Assembly (NCBI RefSeq): GCF_031458255.1
Contig: NZ_JAVDYC010000001.1
Location: forward strand, 6,457,001 to 6,521,000
Length of the DNA: 64,000 bases
Reading direction: 5' to 3'
Source: Catenuloplanes niger
Lineage (GTDB): Bacteria > Actinomycetota > Actinomycetes > Mycobacteriales > Micromonosporaceae
Shown here: piece by piece, positions 8,735 through 16,761 of the stretch
Position numbering within the stretch: the first letter of the stretch is position 1
Layout of the letters: each line of letters opens with the position of its first letter
The notes under the pieces: model-generated
Seen by the model: the letters and a program-made list of their open reading frames with translations, nothing else
What the model was told of the DNA's origin: nothing
Database searches by the model: none
Position numbers and translations under genes: made by a program

Positions 8735-9538
8735 TCAGCCCTTGATCGCTCCCGCCGTGATGCCGGCGACGAACCACCGTTGCAGGACGGCGTAGAGCAG
8801 CACCATCGGGATCGAGGCGATCACCACGCCGGTGAAGAGCAGGGGATAGTCGGTCAGGTACTCACCGGCGAAGTCGAGCAGCGCCAGCGGCAGCGTGCGG
8901 TTGGCCGGGTCGTCGATGAACAGCAGCGGGTACAGCAGGTCGTTCCAGTGCATGACCAGCAGGAAGATCGCGGTCGCGGCCAGCGACGGCAGGGACAGCG
9001 GGACCGCGATCCGGCGGTAGACGGCACACGGCCCGGCGCCGTCCAGCGCCGCGGCCTCGAACAGCTCGCGCGGGAGCGTGCGCATGAAGCCGGACAGGAT
9101 GAACACCGCGACCGGCAGCGTCACCACCACGTTGACCAGCATCAGGCCGAACAGACTGTCGCGCAGGCCGAGCCGGTCGAACTGGACGTACTGCGGGATC
9201 ATCATGGCCTGCGCGGGCACCGCGAGACCGGCGGCGAACGCACCGAACAGGATCCGGGACGGCCAGCGGGGGAGCCGGGCCACCGCGTAGCCGGTCAGGC
9301 TCGCCAGCACCAGCGTGACCGGCACCGAGACGATCACCACGAGCACGCTGTTGCCGAAGACGCGCAGCAGTCCGGCGTCCCCGAGGATCACCCGGTAGTT
9401 GCCGAGCGTGGGGGACAGCGGCGGGCCGAACGGCGACGCGAACAGATCCGGCGTGGTCTTGAAGGAGCCGAAGAGCACGACCATCAGCGGTACGACGATC
9501 AGCAGCGCGTAGACCGCGAGAAGTGCTCGTCTGGTCAT
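8735..9538 (-). CDS. carbohydrate ABC transporter permease (MalG-like)
   Basis: A 267-residue inner-membrane permease of the carbohydrate-uptake type 1 ABC family, with six TM helices. The cytoplasmic EAA loop that contacts the ATPase is visible as FEAAALDGAGPCAVYRRI around residue 165. The sequence ends GITAGAIKG, a common MalG-type tail. It is the last gene of a three-gene operon and its ATG overlaps the stop of the MalF-like gene by four bases (ATGA at 9535-9538), implying translational coupling. No ATPase gene is adjacent. The substrate is presumably a sugar, identity unknown. Confidence 0.92.
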   Translation of the reverse strand: MTRRALLAVYALLIVVPLMVVLFGSFKTTPDLFASPFGPPLSPTLGNYRVILGDAGLLRVFGNSVLVVIVSVPVTLVLASLTGYAVARLPRWPSRILFGAFAAGLAVPAQAMMIPQYVQFDRLGLRDSLFGLMLVNVVVTLPVAVFILSGFMRTLPRELFEAAALDGAGPCAVYRRIAVPLSLPSLAATAIFLLVMHWNDLLYPLLFIDDPANRTLPLALLDFAGEYLTDYPLLFTGVVIASIPMVLLYAVLQRWFVAGITAGAIKG

Positions 9539-10383
9539 CGTCCGGCTCCGATCCGCGCCGCCCGGTTCTGCATCCAGGTGACGACCCCGATGGCGATCAT
9601 GAACACGACGGACTCCGCGGCGGCGTACCCGAGCTGGCTGTTGGCGAACGTGGTGTAGATCCGGGTGGACAGGATGTCCAGCGAGGACCGTGGTGGGTTG
9701 CCGGCCAGGCCGAGGATCAGGTCGAACGCCTTGAACGACTGGATCGTGGTGTACGCGACGACCAGCGCGGTCGTCGGGGCCAGCATCGGCCAGGTGACGA
9801 ACCGGAACCGCTGCCGGCGCCCGGCGCCGTCGACGTGCGCGGCCTCGTACAGCTCGGCCGGGATCTGGTGCAGGCCGGCGATGAACAGCACCATCATCTG
9901 CCCGGCGTGGAACCAGATCTGCGCCACCGCGACCCACAGGATCGCGGTGTCCTCGTCACCGAGGAACACCCCGGGCACGCCGAGCGAGTGCAGCAGCCCC
10001 AGGTTCGGGTCGTAGACGAACCGCCAGACGAACGCGACCGAGATCGAGGAGAGCACGGTCGGCAGGAAGAACAGCGCGCGCAGCGCGGTCGAGCCGCGGC
10101 TGCGGGCGGCGAGCAGCACGGCCAGCCCGAGGGCCAGCACGGTCTGCCCGCTCACCACGGACAGCAGGAACGTCAGGTTGTTGCCGAGCGCGTTCGCGAA
10201 CTGGTCGTCCGCGGTGACGATCCGCGTGAAGTTGCCGGTGCCGACCCGGTTGAACGTCGGGCTGAAACCGTCCCAGTCCGTGATCGCGTACTGCAGGCCC
10301 TGGACCGCCGGCAGCACGAAGAACGCCAGGTAGAGCGCCAGCGCCGGGATCGGGAACAGGTAGAGACCCCAGTGTCGCCTCAC
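9535..10383 (-). CDS. carbohydrate ABC transporter permease (MalF-like)
   Basis: A 282-residue membrane permease with six TM helices and an EAA loop (YEAAHVDGAGRRQRFRFVTW near residue 185). It pairs with the MalG-like protein to form the translocation pore of a sugar importer. The start is GTG 10383, overlapping the stop of the binding-protein gene as GTGA. Length and the N-terminal LYLFPIPALALYLAFF segment are typical of actinobacterial MalF/UgpA proteins. Confidence 0.92.
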   Translation of the reverse strand: MRRHWGLYLFPIPALALYLAFFVLPAVQGLQYAITDWDGFSPTFNRVGTGNFTRIVTADDQFANALGNNLTFLLSVVSGQTVLALGLAVLLAARSRGSTALRALFFLPTVLSSISVAFVWRFVYDPNLGLLHSLGVPGVFLGDEDTAILWVAVAQIWFHAGQMMVLFIAGLHQIPAELYEAAHVDGAGRRQRFRFVTWPMLAPTTALVVAYTTIQSFKAFDLILGLAGNPPRSSLDILSTRIYTTFANSQLGYAAAESVVFMIAIGVVTWMQNRAARIGAGR

Positions 10384-11657
10384 CGCTTCTGGTCCACCAC
10401 CCGCTGCGCGGCCTCGGCCGCCTCCTCCGGCTTCGTGCCGCCGACGACCTTCACGGCGGCCTCCTCCACGGCCGTACGGATGTCCAGGTCGTTGAACTGG
10501 AACCGCGGCGCCAGCAGCGTCTTCTCGGTGAGCCAGGGTGCGAACGCCCGGAGGTCCGGGTTCGTGTACTCCACACCCGCGACGGTCACGTGCTGGGACG
10601 TGCCGTTCGCGTAGACCGCGGCCACGGCCGGGTCGGAGAGGTGGGTGAGCCAGGCGAGCGCGGCGGCCCTCTTCGGCGAGTTCGCGTTGACGCCGAGGAT
10701 GAACGTGGCGTTGAAGATGCCGGTGTAGCGCGGGTTCGCGACCGTGATCGGCGCGTACAGCCCGAACGGGAACCGCGCGCCGAGCTTGCGGACCGGGCCG
10801 GCCGCGTAGGAGCCGGTGGCCAGGAACGCGGCCTTGCCGGTGGCGAACAGCTGCATCGCGGCCTCGTTGGCGGTGCCGGTCGCGCCGTCCTGGAAGTACG
10901 GCCTGAGCTGCTCGTACTGTCGGAGCGTGGTGAGGAACCAGTCGTCGGTGACCTTCAGCGTGCCGGCCTCGACCTGGGCGAACGCGTCGTCGGCCGGCGC
11001 GTTGTTCATCACCATCGAGTTGATCAGCTGGCCGCCGTTGCCGCTGTCGCCGCCCGGCCAGGCGATCGGCGTGACGCCCTTGCCCTTGAGGCCGTCGAGC
11101 ACGCCGAGGAAGCCGTCCCAGGTCCGCGGCAGGTCCGCGTACCCGTGCCGGGCGAGCAGGTCCGGGTTGGTCACCGGCATGTTGAAGACCAGCTGGTACG
11201 GCAGGCCGAGCTGCCGGCCGCCCTGCGCACCGGCCGCGATCAGCGCCGGCTCGTACGCGCCGACCAGCGGCTGGCCGGTCAGGTCGGTCCAGACGCCGGC
11301 GGACGCGACCGTGGTGAACTGCGCGCCGCGGAACGCGGTGAACGCGTCGCCCACGCCGCCGCCGCGGATCTTCGTCAGCGCGGTGCTCTGGTAGTCCGCG
11401 GACGCGGATATGTCCTGCCGCACCGTGACCTTCGGGTGCTTCCCCACGAAGCTCGCGATCACCTGGTCGAAGACGTCCTTGTCCTCGGCGCGCCAGTGCG
11501 CGAACGACAGCTCGCCCTCGACCGGGCCGTCGAAGCCACCGCTCGCAGCCGGCGTGGCCTCGCCGCCGGGCCCGGCGCAGGCCGCGAGCGCGACGGCGCC
11601 ACCGGCGAGACCGGCGGCCCGGAGCAGGTCACGGCGGGAGAAGACGTGGTGGGACAT
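10380..11657 (-). CDS. extracellular sugar-binding lipoprotein of ABC importer
   Basis: A 425-residue family 1 solute-binding protein. It has a twin-arginine signal (SRRDLLRAAGLAGG) and lipobox ALAACAGPG, so it should be exported folded and lipid-anchored. The mature protein starts with the ELSFAHWRAEDKDVFDQVI strand-helix pattern and carries typical family segments such as PRTWDGFLGVLDGLKGKGV. ATG 11657 follows GGAGGCGCACCC. It heads the operon with the two permeases. The missing ATPase is probably supplied from elsewhere, as a shared MsiK-type ATPase does in Streptomyces (established for that genus; inferred here). The 159 bp upstream show no clear operator. Confidence 0.92.
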   Translation of the reverse strand: MSHHVFSRRDLLRAAGLAGGAVALAACAGPGGEATPAASGGFDGPVEGELSFAHWRAEDKDVFDQVIASFVGKHPKVTVRQDISASADYQSTALTKIRGGGVGDAFTAFRGAQFTTVASAGVWTDLTGQPLVGAYEPALIAAGAQGGRQLGLPYQLVFNMPVTNPDLLARHGYADLPRTWDGFLGVLDGLKGKGVTPIAWPGGDSGNGGQLINSMVMNNAPADDAFAQVEAGTLKVTDDWFLTTLRQYEQLRPYFQDGATGTANEAAMQLFATGKAAFLATGSYAAGPVRKLGARFPFGLYAPITVANPRYTGIFNATFILGVNANSPKRAAALAWLTHLSDPAVAAVYANGTSQHVTVAGVEYTNPDLRAFAPWLTEKTLLAPRFQFNDLDIRTAVEEAAVKVVGGTKPEEAAEAAQRVVDQKR

Positions 11658-11816
11658 GGGTGCGCCTCCGTGCGATGGATATGTTGCGCCGAAACTTCCC
11701 ACATTTCCTACCGACTTGCAAGGTTTTGGTGCTGAGGAGGTGTGTTCACGTGCACGGCGCGGCAATCATGACCGCGACGGTACGCGCCGACCGTCCAAGA
11801 TCGACAGAGGTTGGGG

Positions 11817-12911
11817 TCAGCCTTCGAACGAGGTCGTGTACGCCTCGTGCCGGGCACGCTGCGCCTCCACGAGCGGTGACCCGTGCGCGTACGCGTGATC
11901 GAAGATCGTCGACGAGTCCGGCGCAGGCAGCCCCAGCACCCGCTCGCGCAACTCCACCGAGAGCCGCCGGACCTCCTCCTCGATCTTCAGGAACAGGTCG
12001 TCGTCCGCGAGCCCGCGGCGGCGCAGGAACGTGGCCAGCCGGGCGATCGGGTCGCGTGCCGCCCACGCCTGCTCCTCCGCGCTCGCCCGGTACCGGCTCG
12101 GGTCGTCCGACGTGGTGTGCGCGCCCATCCGGTACGTGTACGCCTCGATCAGCATCGGACCCGCGCCGCGGCGCGCCCGGTCCAGCGCGTGCCGCGTCAC
12201 CGCGTAGCTGGCCAGCACGTCGTTGCCGTCCACCCGCACGCCCGGGAAGCCGAAGCCGGCCGCCCGCCGGTAGAGCGGCGCCCGGGACTGCCGCTCCGGG
12301 GGCACGCTGATCGCGTACTGGTTGTTCTGGCAGAAGAAGACGACCGGGGCCTGGTGCACGCCGGCCCAGACGAACGCCTCGTTCACATCGCCCTGCGCGG
12401 TCGCACCGTCACCGAAGTAGACGATCGCGGCCTCGCCGTCGTCGCCCAGCCGCCCGTCCAGCGTGATGCCCATCGCGTACCCGGTGGCGTGCAGCGTCTG
12501 CGCGCCGACGACCAGCGTGTACATCTGCGTCCGGTGCTCCGCCGGGTCCCAGGCGCCGTGGTCGAGGCCGCGGAACAGCGAGAACGGCAGCAGCGGGTCC
12601 AGGCCGCGGGCATAGAGCACGCCGTGCTCGCGGTAGCTCGGGAACAGCATGTCCTGCGGCCGCAGCGCCCGGCCCGAACCGACCTGCGCCGCCTCCTGCC
12701 CGGCCAGGCTCGCCCACAGCGCCATCTCGCCCTGCCGCTGCAGCGCCACGCCCTCGGCGTCCAGCCGCCGGGTCACCACCATGTCCCGGTAGAGGCCCAT
12801 CAGCTCCTCGTCGGTCAGGTCGACGGAGTACTCCACGCCGTCCTGACCGACCGACCGCTCGATCCGCTCGCCGTCCGGCGTCAAGAGCTGTACGAAGTCC
12901 GGTTGCTCCAT
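11817..12911 (-). CDS. 2-oxoacid dehydrogenase E1 component, alpha subunit (orphan)
   Basis: A 364-residue thiamine-diphosphate enzyme subunit that decarboxylates pyruvate or a branched-chain 2-oxoacid. The ThDP motif is clear: YFGDGATAQGDVNEAF (GDG near residue 170) followed about 25 residues later by CQNNQYAIS (NN). The phosphorylation-loop region YRMGAHTTSDDPSRYR is also present. GGAGGG lies upstream of ATG 12911. Neither an E1-beta nor an E2 gene lies on either side in this window, so it must assemble with distant partners or act alone; pdhA and bkdA cannot be told apart. Confidence 0.88.
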   Translation of the reverse strand: MEQPDFVQLLTPDGERIERSVGQDGVEYSVDLTDEELMGLYRDMVVTRRLDAEGVALQRQGEMALWASLAGQEAAQVGSGRALRPQDMLFPSYREHGVLYARGLDPLLPFSLFRGLDHGAWDPAEHRTQMYTLVVGAQTLHATGYAMGITLDGRLGDDGEAAIVYFGDGATAQGDVNEAFVWAGVHQAPVVFFCQNNQYAISVPPERQSRAPLYRRAAGFGFPGVRVDGNDVLASYAVTRHALDRARRGAGPMLIEAYTYRMGAHTTSDDPSRYRASAEEQAWAARDPIARLATFLRRRGLADDDLFLKIEEEVRRLSVELRERVLGLPAPDSSTIFDHAYAHGSPLVEAQRARHEAYTTSFEG

Positions 12912-13076
12912 GCTGTATCCCTCCGCTGCGATGGATCATCCTCCGCCGGTTGTCCGAGGCGCCACAGATCGTCGCACCGGTGACCGTGCACACAACGAAT
13001 TCACATGCCTCCGGATGCCGAACCGTGTCCTCGGCCGGGTACTCCGGTCGAGACGACCGACTACCTGGAGGCGAAG

Positions 13077-13610
13077 ATGTCCGATACCGACCCCGGCAGA
13101 CCGATTCCGCCCGGCCCCGCCGGCGCCGTGCCCGCACCGATCGGCCCCGACACCGGCTCGACCGTCGCGGTGGCGAGCTACCCCGACTACCCGTCCGCGC
13201 AGCGCGCGGTCGACTACCTCTCCGACAACCAGTTCCCGGTGGAGCGGACCGCGATCGTCGGCACCGACCTGCGCCTGGTCGAGAACGTGCTGGGCCGGCT
13301 CACGGTCGGCCGTGCCGCGCTCGCCGGCCTGGCCAGCGGCGCCTACTTCGGCTTCTTCATCGGCCTGCTGCTCAGCCTGTTCACCGAGGGCTCCTGGCTC
13401 GGCATCATGCTCTCCGCCGTGCTGATCGGCGCGCTCTGGGGCGCGGTCTTCGGCGCGATCGCGCACGCGCTCACCGGCGGCCGCCGCGACTTCACCTCGC
13501 GCAGCTCGCTGCAGGCCGGCCAGTACGCGGTGACCACCACGCCGGACGTCGCCGAGCAGGCCCGTCAGCTTCTCGTCCGGCTGAACTGGCAGGCCAGCGG
13601 CGCGTCCTGA
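13077..13610 (+). CDS. general stress protein 17M-like membrane protein
   Basis: A 177-residue protein. The N-terminal 25 residues are Pro/Gly-rich. Residues 35-85 match the GSP17M domain pattern (VASYPDYPSAQRAVDYLSD, then FPVERTAIVGTDLRLVE). Two TM segments follow (GAYFGFFIGLLLSLF and IMLSAVLIGALWGAVFGAI), then a short cytoplasmic C-terminus. ATG 13077 has GGAGGCGAAG directly upstream, which decides against the longer frame from 13005. Its role is unknown; the domain is named from a Bacillus stress protein. It is divergent from the E1-alpha gene, with 165 bp between. Confidence 0.8.
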   Translation: MSDTDPGRPIPPGPAGAVPAPIGPDTGSTVAVASYPDYPSAQRAVDYLSDNQFPVERTAIVGTDLRLVENVLGRLTVGRAALAGLASGAYFGFFIGLLLSLFTEGSWLGIMLSAVLIGALWGAVFGAIAHALTGGRRDFTSRSSLQAGQYAVTTTPDVAEQARQLLVRLNWQASGAS

Positions 13611-13701
13611 ATCACTCATGGTCGATTCCGTGGTTCGGCGCCGCCGGATGGGTATGTCGGTGCGGGGACCTGACGCGCGAGGGAGGGGCACGGGCCACGG
13701 A

Positions 13702-14763
13702 ATGACCAAGGATCAACACCACGAGGACGACAAGGAACGGCGGGTCTGGTCGAAGATCGACCTGGTGAAGCTCGCGGCCGGCACGCTCGCCGCGATCTCC
13801 TCCGCCGTGTGCGCGTCCTGGCTGGGCGTCACCGGCACGATCGTCGGCGCCGCGCTGGCCAGCGTGATCGCCACGGTCGGCCAGGAGCTCTACGCACACT
13901 CGCTCAAACACACCTACCAACGCCTTCGGGGGGTACGCCTGGAGCAGGCCCTCGCGGTCGTCGGCGCGACCACGCGCGTGGCGACCCCGGCCGGCCGTCC
14001 CGCACCCGTGCCGCGCGCGAGCGACGACACCGTCCTCCTGGACGATCGCGCCGACGCGTCCGGCACCCGGGACGACGCCGCCGACGGGCGCCGGGCCTCG
14101 GACCGCCCGGTCCCGGCCCGTGCGGCCGCGGCCGGCACGGGCATCGACTCCGCGTCCGGCTCGGGCTCGGGCTCCGCGTCCGGCTCGGGCTCGGGCTCCG
14201 CGTCCGGCTCGGGCTCCGGGCCGGCCTCCGGGTTCGGCACGGACGGCGGTGGAGCCGACATCGGCGCCTGCCCGGCCGGCCGTGACGGCGGGGCACCGGC
14301 CCGCGCCCGGTTCGCGGACCGGCCGGACCGGGACGACGACCGCGCCGGCCGGCGCGCCCACTGGGTCCGGCTGGGCCTGGCCACGGCCGCGATGTTCGTC
14401 TTCGCCATGCTGGCGATCTCCGCGTTCGAGCTGATGGCCGGTGACTCGCTGGCCGGCCTCTTCGGTGACGGCTCGGCGGGAGCCACCACGGTGCCGTTCC
14501 TGTCCGGCGACGGCGACCCGGCCCCGGTCTACACCCCGGAGCCGCCCATCTCGACCGTGCCGGTCGACCCGACCACCACGGCCACCGCGCCCGCCGAGGT
14601 GCCGCAGACCACGGCATCGGCGGACGCCCCGGCCACGGCCGACCCGGCGCCGAGCAGCGGGACCGGCCCGCAGCCCGAACCGACCACCGATCCGGTCACC
14701 CCACCGGACACCGGCGGCACCGGCGACATCCCGGCCGAGGAGGCACCGGCCACCGAGGGCTGA
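13702..14763 (+). CDS. low-complexity membrane protein, function unknown
   Basis: A 353-residue protein with a charged N-terminus (MTKDQHHEDDKERR), two hydrophobic segments (about 17-55) ending in IATVGQELYAHSL, a long disordered middle with an Ser-Gly repeat tract (bases 14153-14235), another TM helix near 235 (MFVFAMLAISAFELM) and a Pro/Thr-rich extracellular tail. The first part resembles a small membrane module common in actinobacteria. ATG 13702 is chosen over 13618 because it starts the charged segment and has GAGGGAGGGG about 14 bases upstream. No catalytic motif is visible. The repeats make length variation between strains likely. Confidence 0.65.
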   Translation: MTKDQHHEDDKERRVWSKIDLVKLAAGTLAAISSAVCASWLGVTGTIVGAALASVIATVGQELYAHSLKHTYQRLRGVRLEQALAVVGATTRVATPAGRPAPVPRASDDTVLLDDRADASGTRDDAADGRRASDRPVPARAAAAGTGIDSASGSGSGSASGSGSGSASGSGSGPASGFGTDGGGADIGACPAGRDGGAPARARFADRPDRDDDRAGRRAHWVRLGLATAAMFVFAMLAISAFELMAGDSLAGLFGDGSAGATTVPFLSGDGDPAPVYTPEPPISTVPVDPTTTATAPAEVPQTTASADAPATADPAPSSGTGPQPEPTTDPVTPPDTGGTGDIPAEEAPATEG

Positions 14764-14779
14764 GCACCACACCGTCCCC

Positions 14780-14812
14780 GATCGGGGCGTCCCGCCACGG
14801 GATGCCCCGATC
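14780..14812 (+). terminator. strong hairpin terminator
   Basis: A 14-bp stem (14780-14793 with 14799-14812, one G-U pair) around a 5-base loop, starting 16 bp after the stop of the preceding gene. There is no T tract. Confidence 0.65.
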
Positions 14813-14827
14813 GCTGTGCGCGGACCC

Positions 14828-14852
14828 GGTCATCCGGCCCTGCCGGATGACC
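14828..14852. repeat. inverted repeat, second hairpin
   Basis: A perfect 10-bp stem GGTCATCCGG/CCGGATGACC with loop CCCTG. Just beyond it, CCGCCTTGGCGG (14851-14862) is matched by its exact inverse CCGCCAAGGCGG (14885-14896), extending the structured non-coding stretch up to the minisatellite. Confidence 0.6.
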
Positions 14853-14891
14853 GCCTTGGCGGTCAGCGTGTCTTGCCGGTTGTCCGCCAAG

Positions 14892-15117
14892 GCGGTTATC
14901 CGGTCCCGCCGGTCAGCCGGTCCCGCCGGTCGCGCCGGTCGCGCCGGTCAGCCGGTCCCGCCGGTCGCGCCGGTCAGCCGGTTCCGCCGGTCAGCCGGTT
15001 CCGCCGGTCGCGCCGGTCAGCCGGTTCCGCCGGTCAGCCGGTTCCGCCGGTCGCGCCGGTCAGCCGGTCCCGCCGGTTATGCGGTCCCGCCCGTCAGCCG
15101 GTTCTGCCGGTCAGCCG
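14892..15117. repeat. GC minisatellite of 17-bp and 9-bp units
   Basis: The 347 bp between two genes are mostly a tandem array built from unit A (CCGGTCAGCCGGTYCCG, 17 bp) and unit B (CCGGTCGCG, 9 bp). After a variant A, the order reads A B B A B A A B A A B A, then three A variants. It stops exactly at the stop codon of the convergent NmrA-like gene. No open frame in it looks protein-coding. Confidence 0.85.
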
Positions 15118-15941
15118 CCATCCGGTCGGCCGGCCTCGGTGGCCGGTCTGCCGGTCAGGTCGGGCACCGTGGTGGTGACGGTGGCGTAGCGGCCGGAGCG
15201 GATCGCGCGGCCCAGCTCGACCAGCGCGTCGGCGACCGGCGGCGGGGTGCCGCCGGCGATCAGGTGGGCGCGGTAGCCGTCGTCGGACACGTGCACCGCG
15301 GTGACCTCCGGCCCGGCGAGCGCGGCCAGGTCACCGGCGGTCAGCGCGCGCGGGCCGGTCACGTCCAGGACCCGGCCGTGCAGGTCCCCGGTGCGGACCA
15401 GCGCGGCGGCGGCCGTGGCCGCGCAGTCGTCGCGCCGCACGTACGCGACCGCGCCGTCGCCGGTGTTCGTCACGTACCGGCCGGTGGTGCGGGCGCCGGC
15501 GAGCAGCCCCGGGATGCCCTCGGCGTAGACGGCATCGCGCAGGATCGTCCACCGTGGCGCGGTCGCGCGCAGATGCGCCTCGGTGGCCCGGTGCGCGCGG
15601 TGCAGCATGTCGGGCGGGCCGTCGCAGGCGACCAGCGACGTGTAGACCAGGTGCCGCACCCCCGCGTCCCGGGCCGCGTCGATCGCGGCCGTGTGCTGCG
15701 CGATCCGCCGCCCGGGCTCCCAGGCGTCCGTGCTGACCAGCAGCAGCCGGTCCACGCCCGCGAACGCGGCCGGCAACCCGGCCGGCTCGTCGAAGTCCGC
15801 CCGGCGCACGGTCACGCCGTCCGGGGCCGGGCACGATCCCGGCGTGCGCGTCAGCGCGACGACCTCGTGTCCCGCCGCGGCCAGCAGCCGGACCGCCGCA
15901 CTCGCCAGCGCGCCCGACGCGCCGGTCACCCCGATGCGCAT
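15111..15941 (-). CDS. NmrA-type NAD(P)-binding oxidoreductase
   Basis: A 276-residue Rossmann-fold protein of the atypical SDR/NmrA group. The dinucleotide loop GVTGASGALASAA is at residues 4-16, followed by FAGVDRLLLVSTD and the HLVYTSLVA region that replaces the classical catalytic Tyr motif. Such proteins reduce quinones or act as redox sensors. ATG 15941 is preceded by GGAGGTGGCGGA. It is divergent from an HxlR regulator (102 bp), which probably controls it. It is paralogous to the NmrA-like gene at 25994, which has the same arrangement. Confidence 0.82.
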   Translation of the reverse strand: MRIGVTGASGALASAAVRLLAAAGHEVVALTRTPGSCPAPDGVTVRRADFDEPAGLPAAFAGVDRLLLVSTDAWEPGRRIAQHTAAIDAARDAGVRHLVYTSLVACDGPPDMLHRAHRATEAHLRATAPRWTILRDAVYAEGIPGLLAGARTTGRYVTNTGDGAVAYVRRDDCAATAAAALVRTGDLHGRVLDVTGPRALTAGDLAALAGPEVTAVHVSDDGYRAHLIAGGTPPPVADALVELGRAIRSGRYATVTTTVPDLTGRPATEAGRPDGG

Positions 15942-16043
15942 TCCGCCACCTCCTCGAAACCGGATTGCCGCACCGATCGTGCCGCCGCCATGATCTGCGC
16001 GGAAGAGGGCAGTCGGAAGTGCCCGAGGCACACGGGAGTAACC

Positions 16044-16427
16044 ATGATGGACCTGCGCCTGCCACCGGACGTCCGGGTCACCGAGTCGATGCGCGAGCAC
16101 TGCCCGCTGCGCGACACACTGGACCGGATCGGCGACCGGTGGACCGTGATCGTCGTGGTGCTGCTGCGCGACGGCCCGCGCCGCTTCACCGACCTGCGCC
16201 GCGCCGCCGCCGGCATCAGCCAGCGCATGCTCACCCACACGCTGCGCTCGCTGGAACGCGACGGCCTGCTCACCCGCACCGTCCATCCCACGGTCCCGCC
16301 GCGGGTCGACTACGAACTGACGCCGGCCGGCCGGTCGCTGACCGAGCCGCTGACCGCGCTGCTGCACTGGTCGCTGCGCCACCACGAGCACGTGCGCGCC
16401 AGCCGCGCCTCCTACGACGACCGCTGA
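16044..16427 (+). CDS. HxlR-family transcriptional regulator
   Basis: A 127-residue winged-helix regulator. The family pattern is complete: a conserved Cys near residue 20 (REHCPLRDTLDRIGDRW), FTDLRRAAAGISQRMLTHTL for the recognition helix, and the wing PRVDYELTPAGRSL. In YodB/QorR relatives the equivalent Cys senses quinones or diamide (known for the family). ATG 16044, with another ATG directly after. The intergenic region to the divergent NmrA-like gene contains GGGCA-N8-TGCCC (16006-16023), a possible operator. Confidence 0.88.
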   Translation: MMDLRLPPDVRVTESMREHCPLRDTLDRIGDRWTVIVVVLLRDGPRRFTDLRRAAAGISQRMLTHTLRSLERDGLLTRTVHPTVPPRVDYELTPAGRSLTEPLTALLHWSLRHHEHVRASRASYDDR

Positions 16428-16761
16428 TCGCGGCACCCCACGCCGGCCACCGGCCCACCGTCCGCCTCCCGGCGTGCCGCCGGCGGCCCGCGAGACTCAG
16501 TCGGGTACGTGAACTTCGGGCGGGCCGCACATAGCCGTGCCGCGCGGCTGAGCCGGCCCCGCGACGCCCGGCGCGGCCGGGACTCCGGCCGAGGCCGCGA
16601 CTCCGGCGACGGCTCATGTCCGTGCGGGCTCCGCGGGTCACTCGATACTTACGGAAGGTGACGTCTGAACCCTCGGCGGCTGCGGTGCGTGATCGACGGT
16701 AATGACCGCCGCAGCGGCCGCGCGTGCGTAACGCCCGCCGCCCGAACGATCAGGAGAGCGT
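16428..16761. other. non-coding stretch before the LCP gene
   Basis: 334 bp with no convincing gene. It is GC-rich with short inverted repeats around 16550-16610. A less GC-rich patch at 16635-16665 (CACTCGATACTTACGGAAGG) is the most likely promoter region for the LCP gene. No RNA gene recognised. Confidence 0.4.

Noticed and set aside
12949-13705. Alternative overlapping frames around the GSP17M gene
   Set aside because: Arg/Ala-rich shadow frames; the 13077 start has a strong ribosome site and the protein shows domain and membrane segments.
14892-15117. CRISPR array
   Set aside because: Units of 9 and 17 bp directly abut without unique spacers of constant length, and no cas gene is present.
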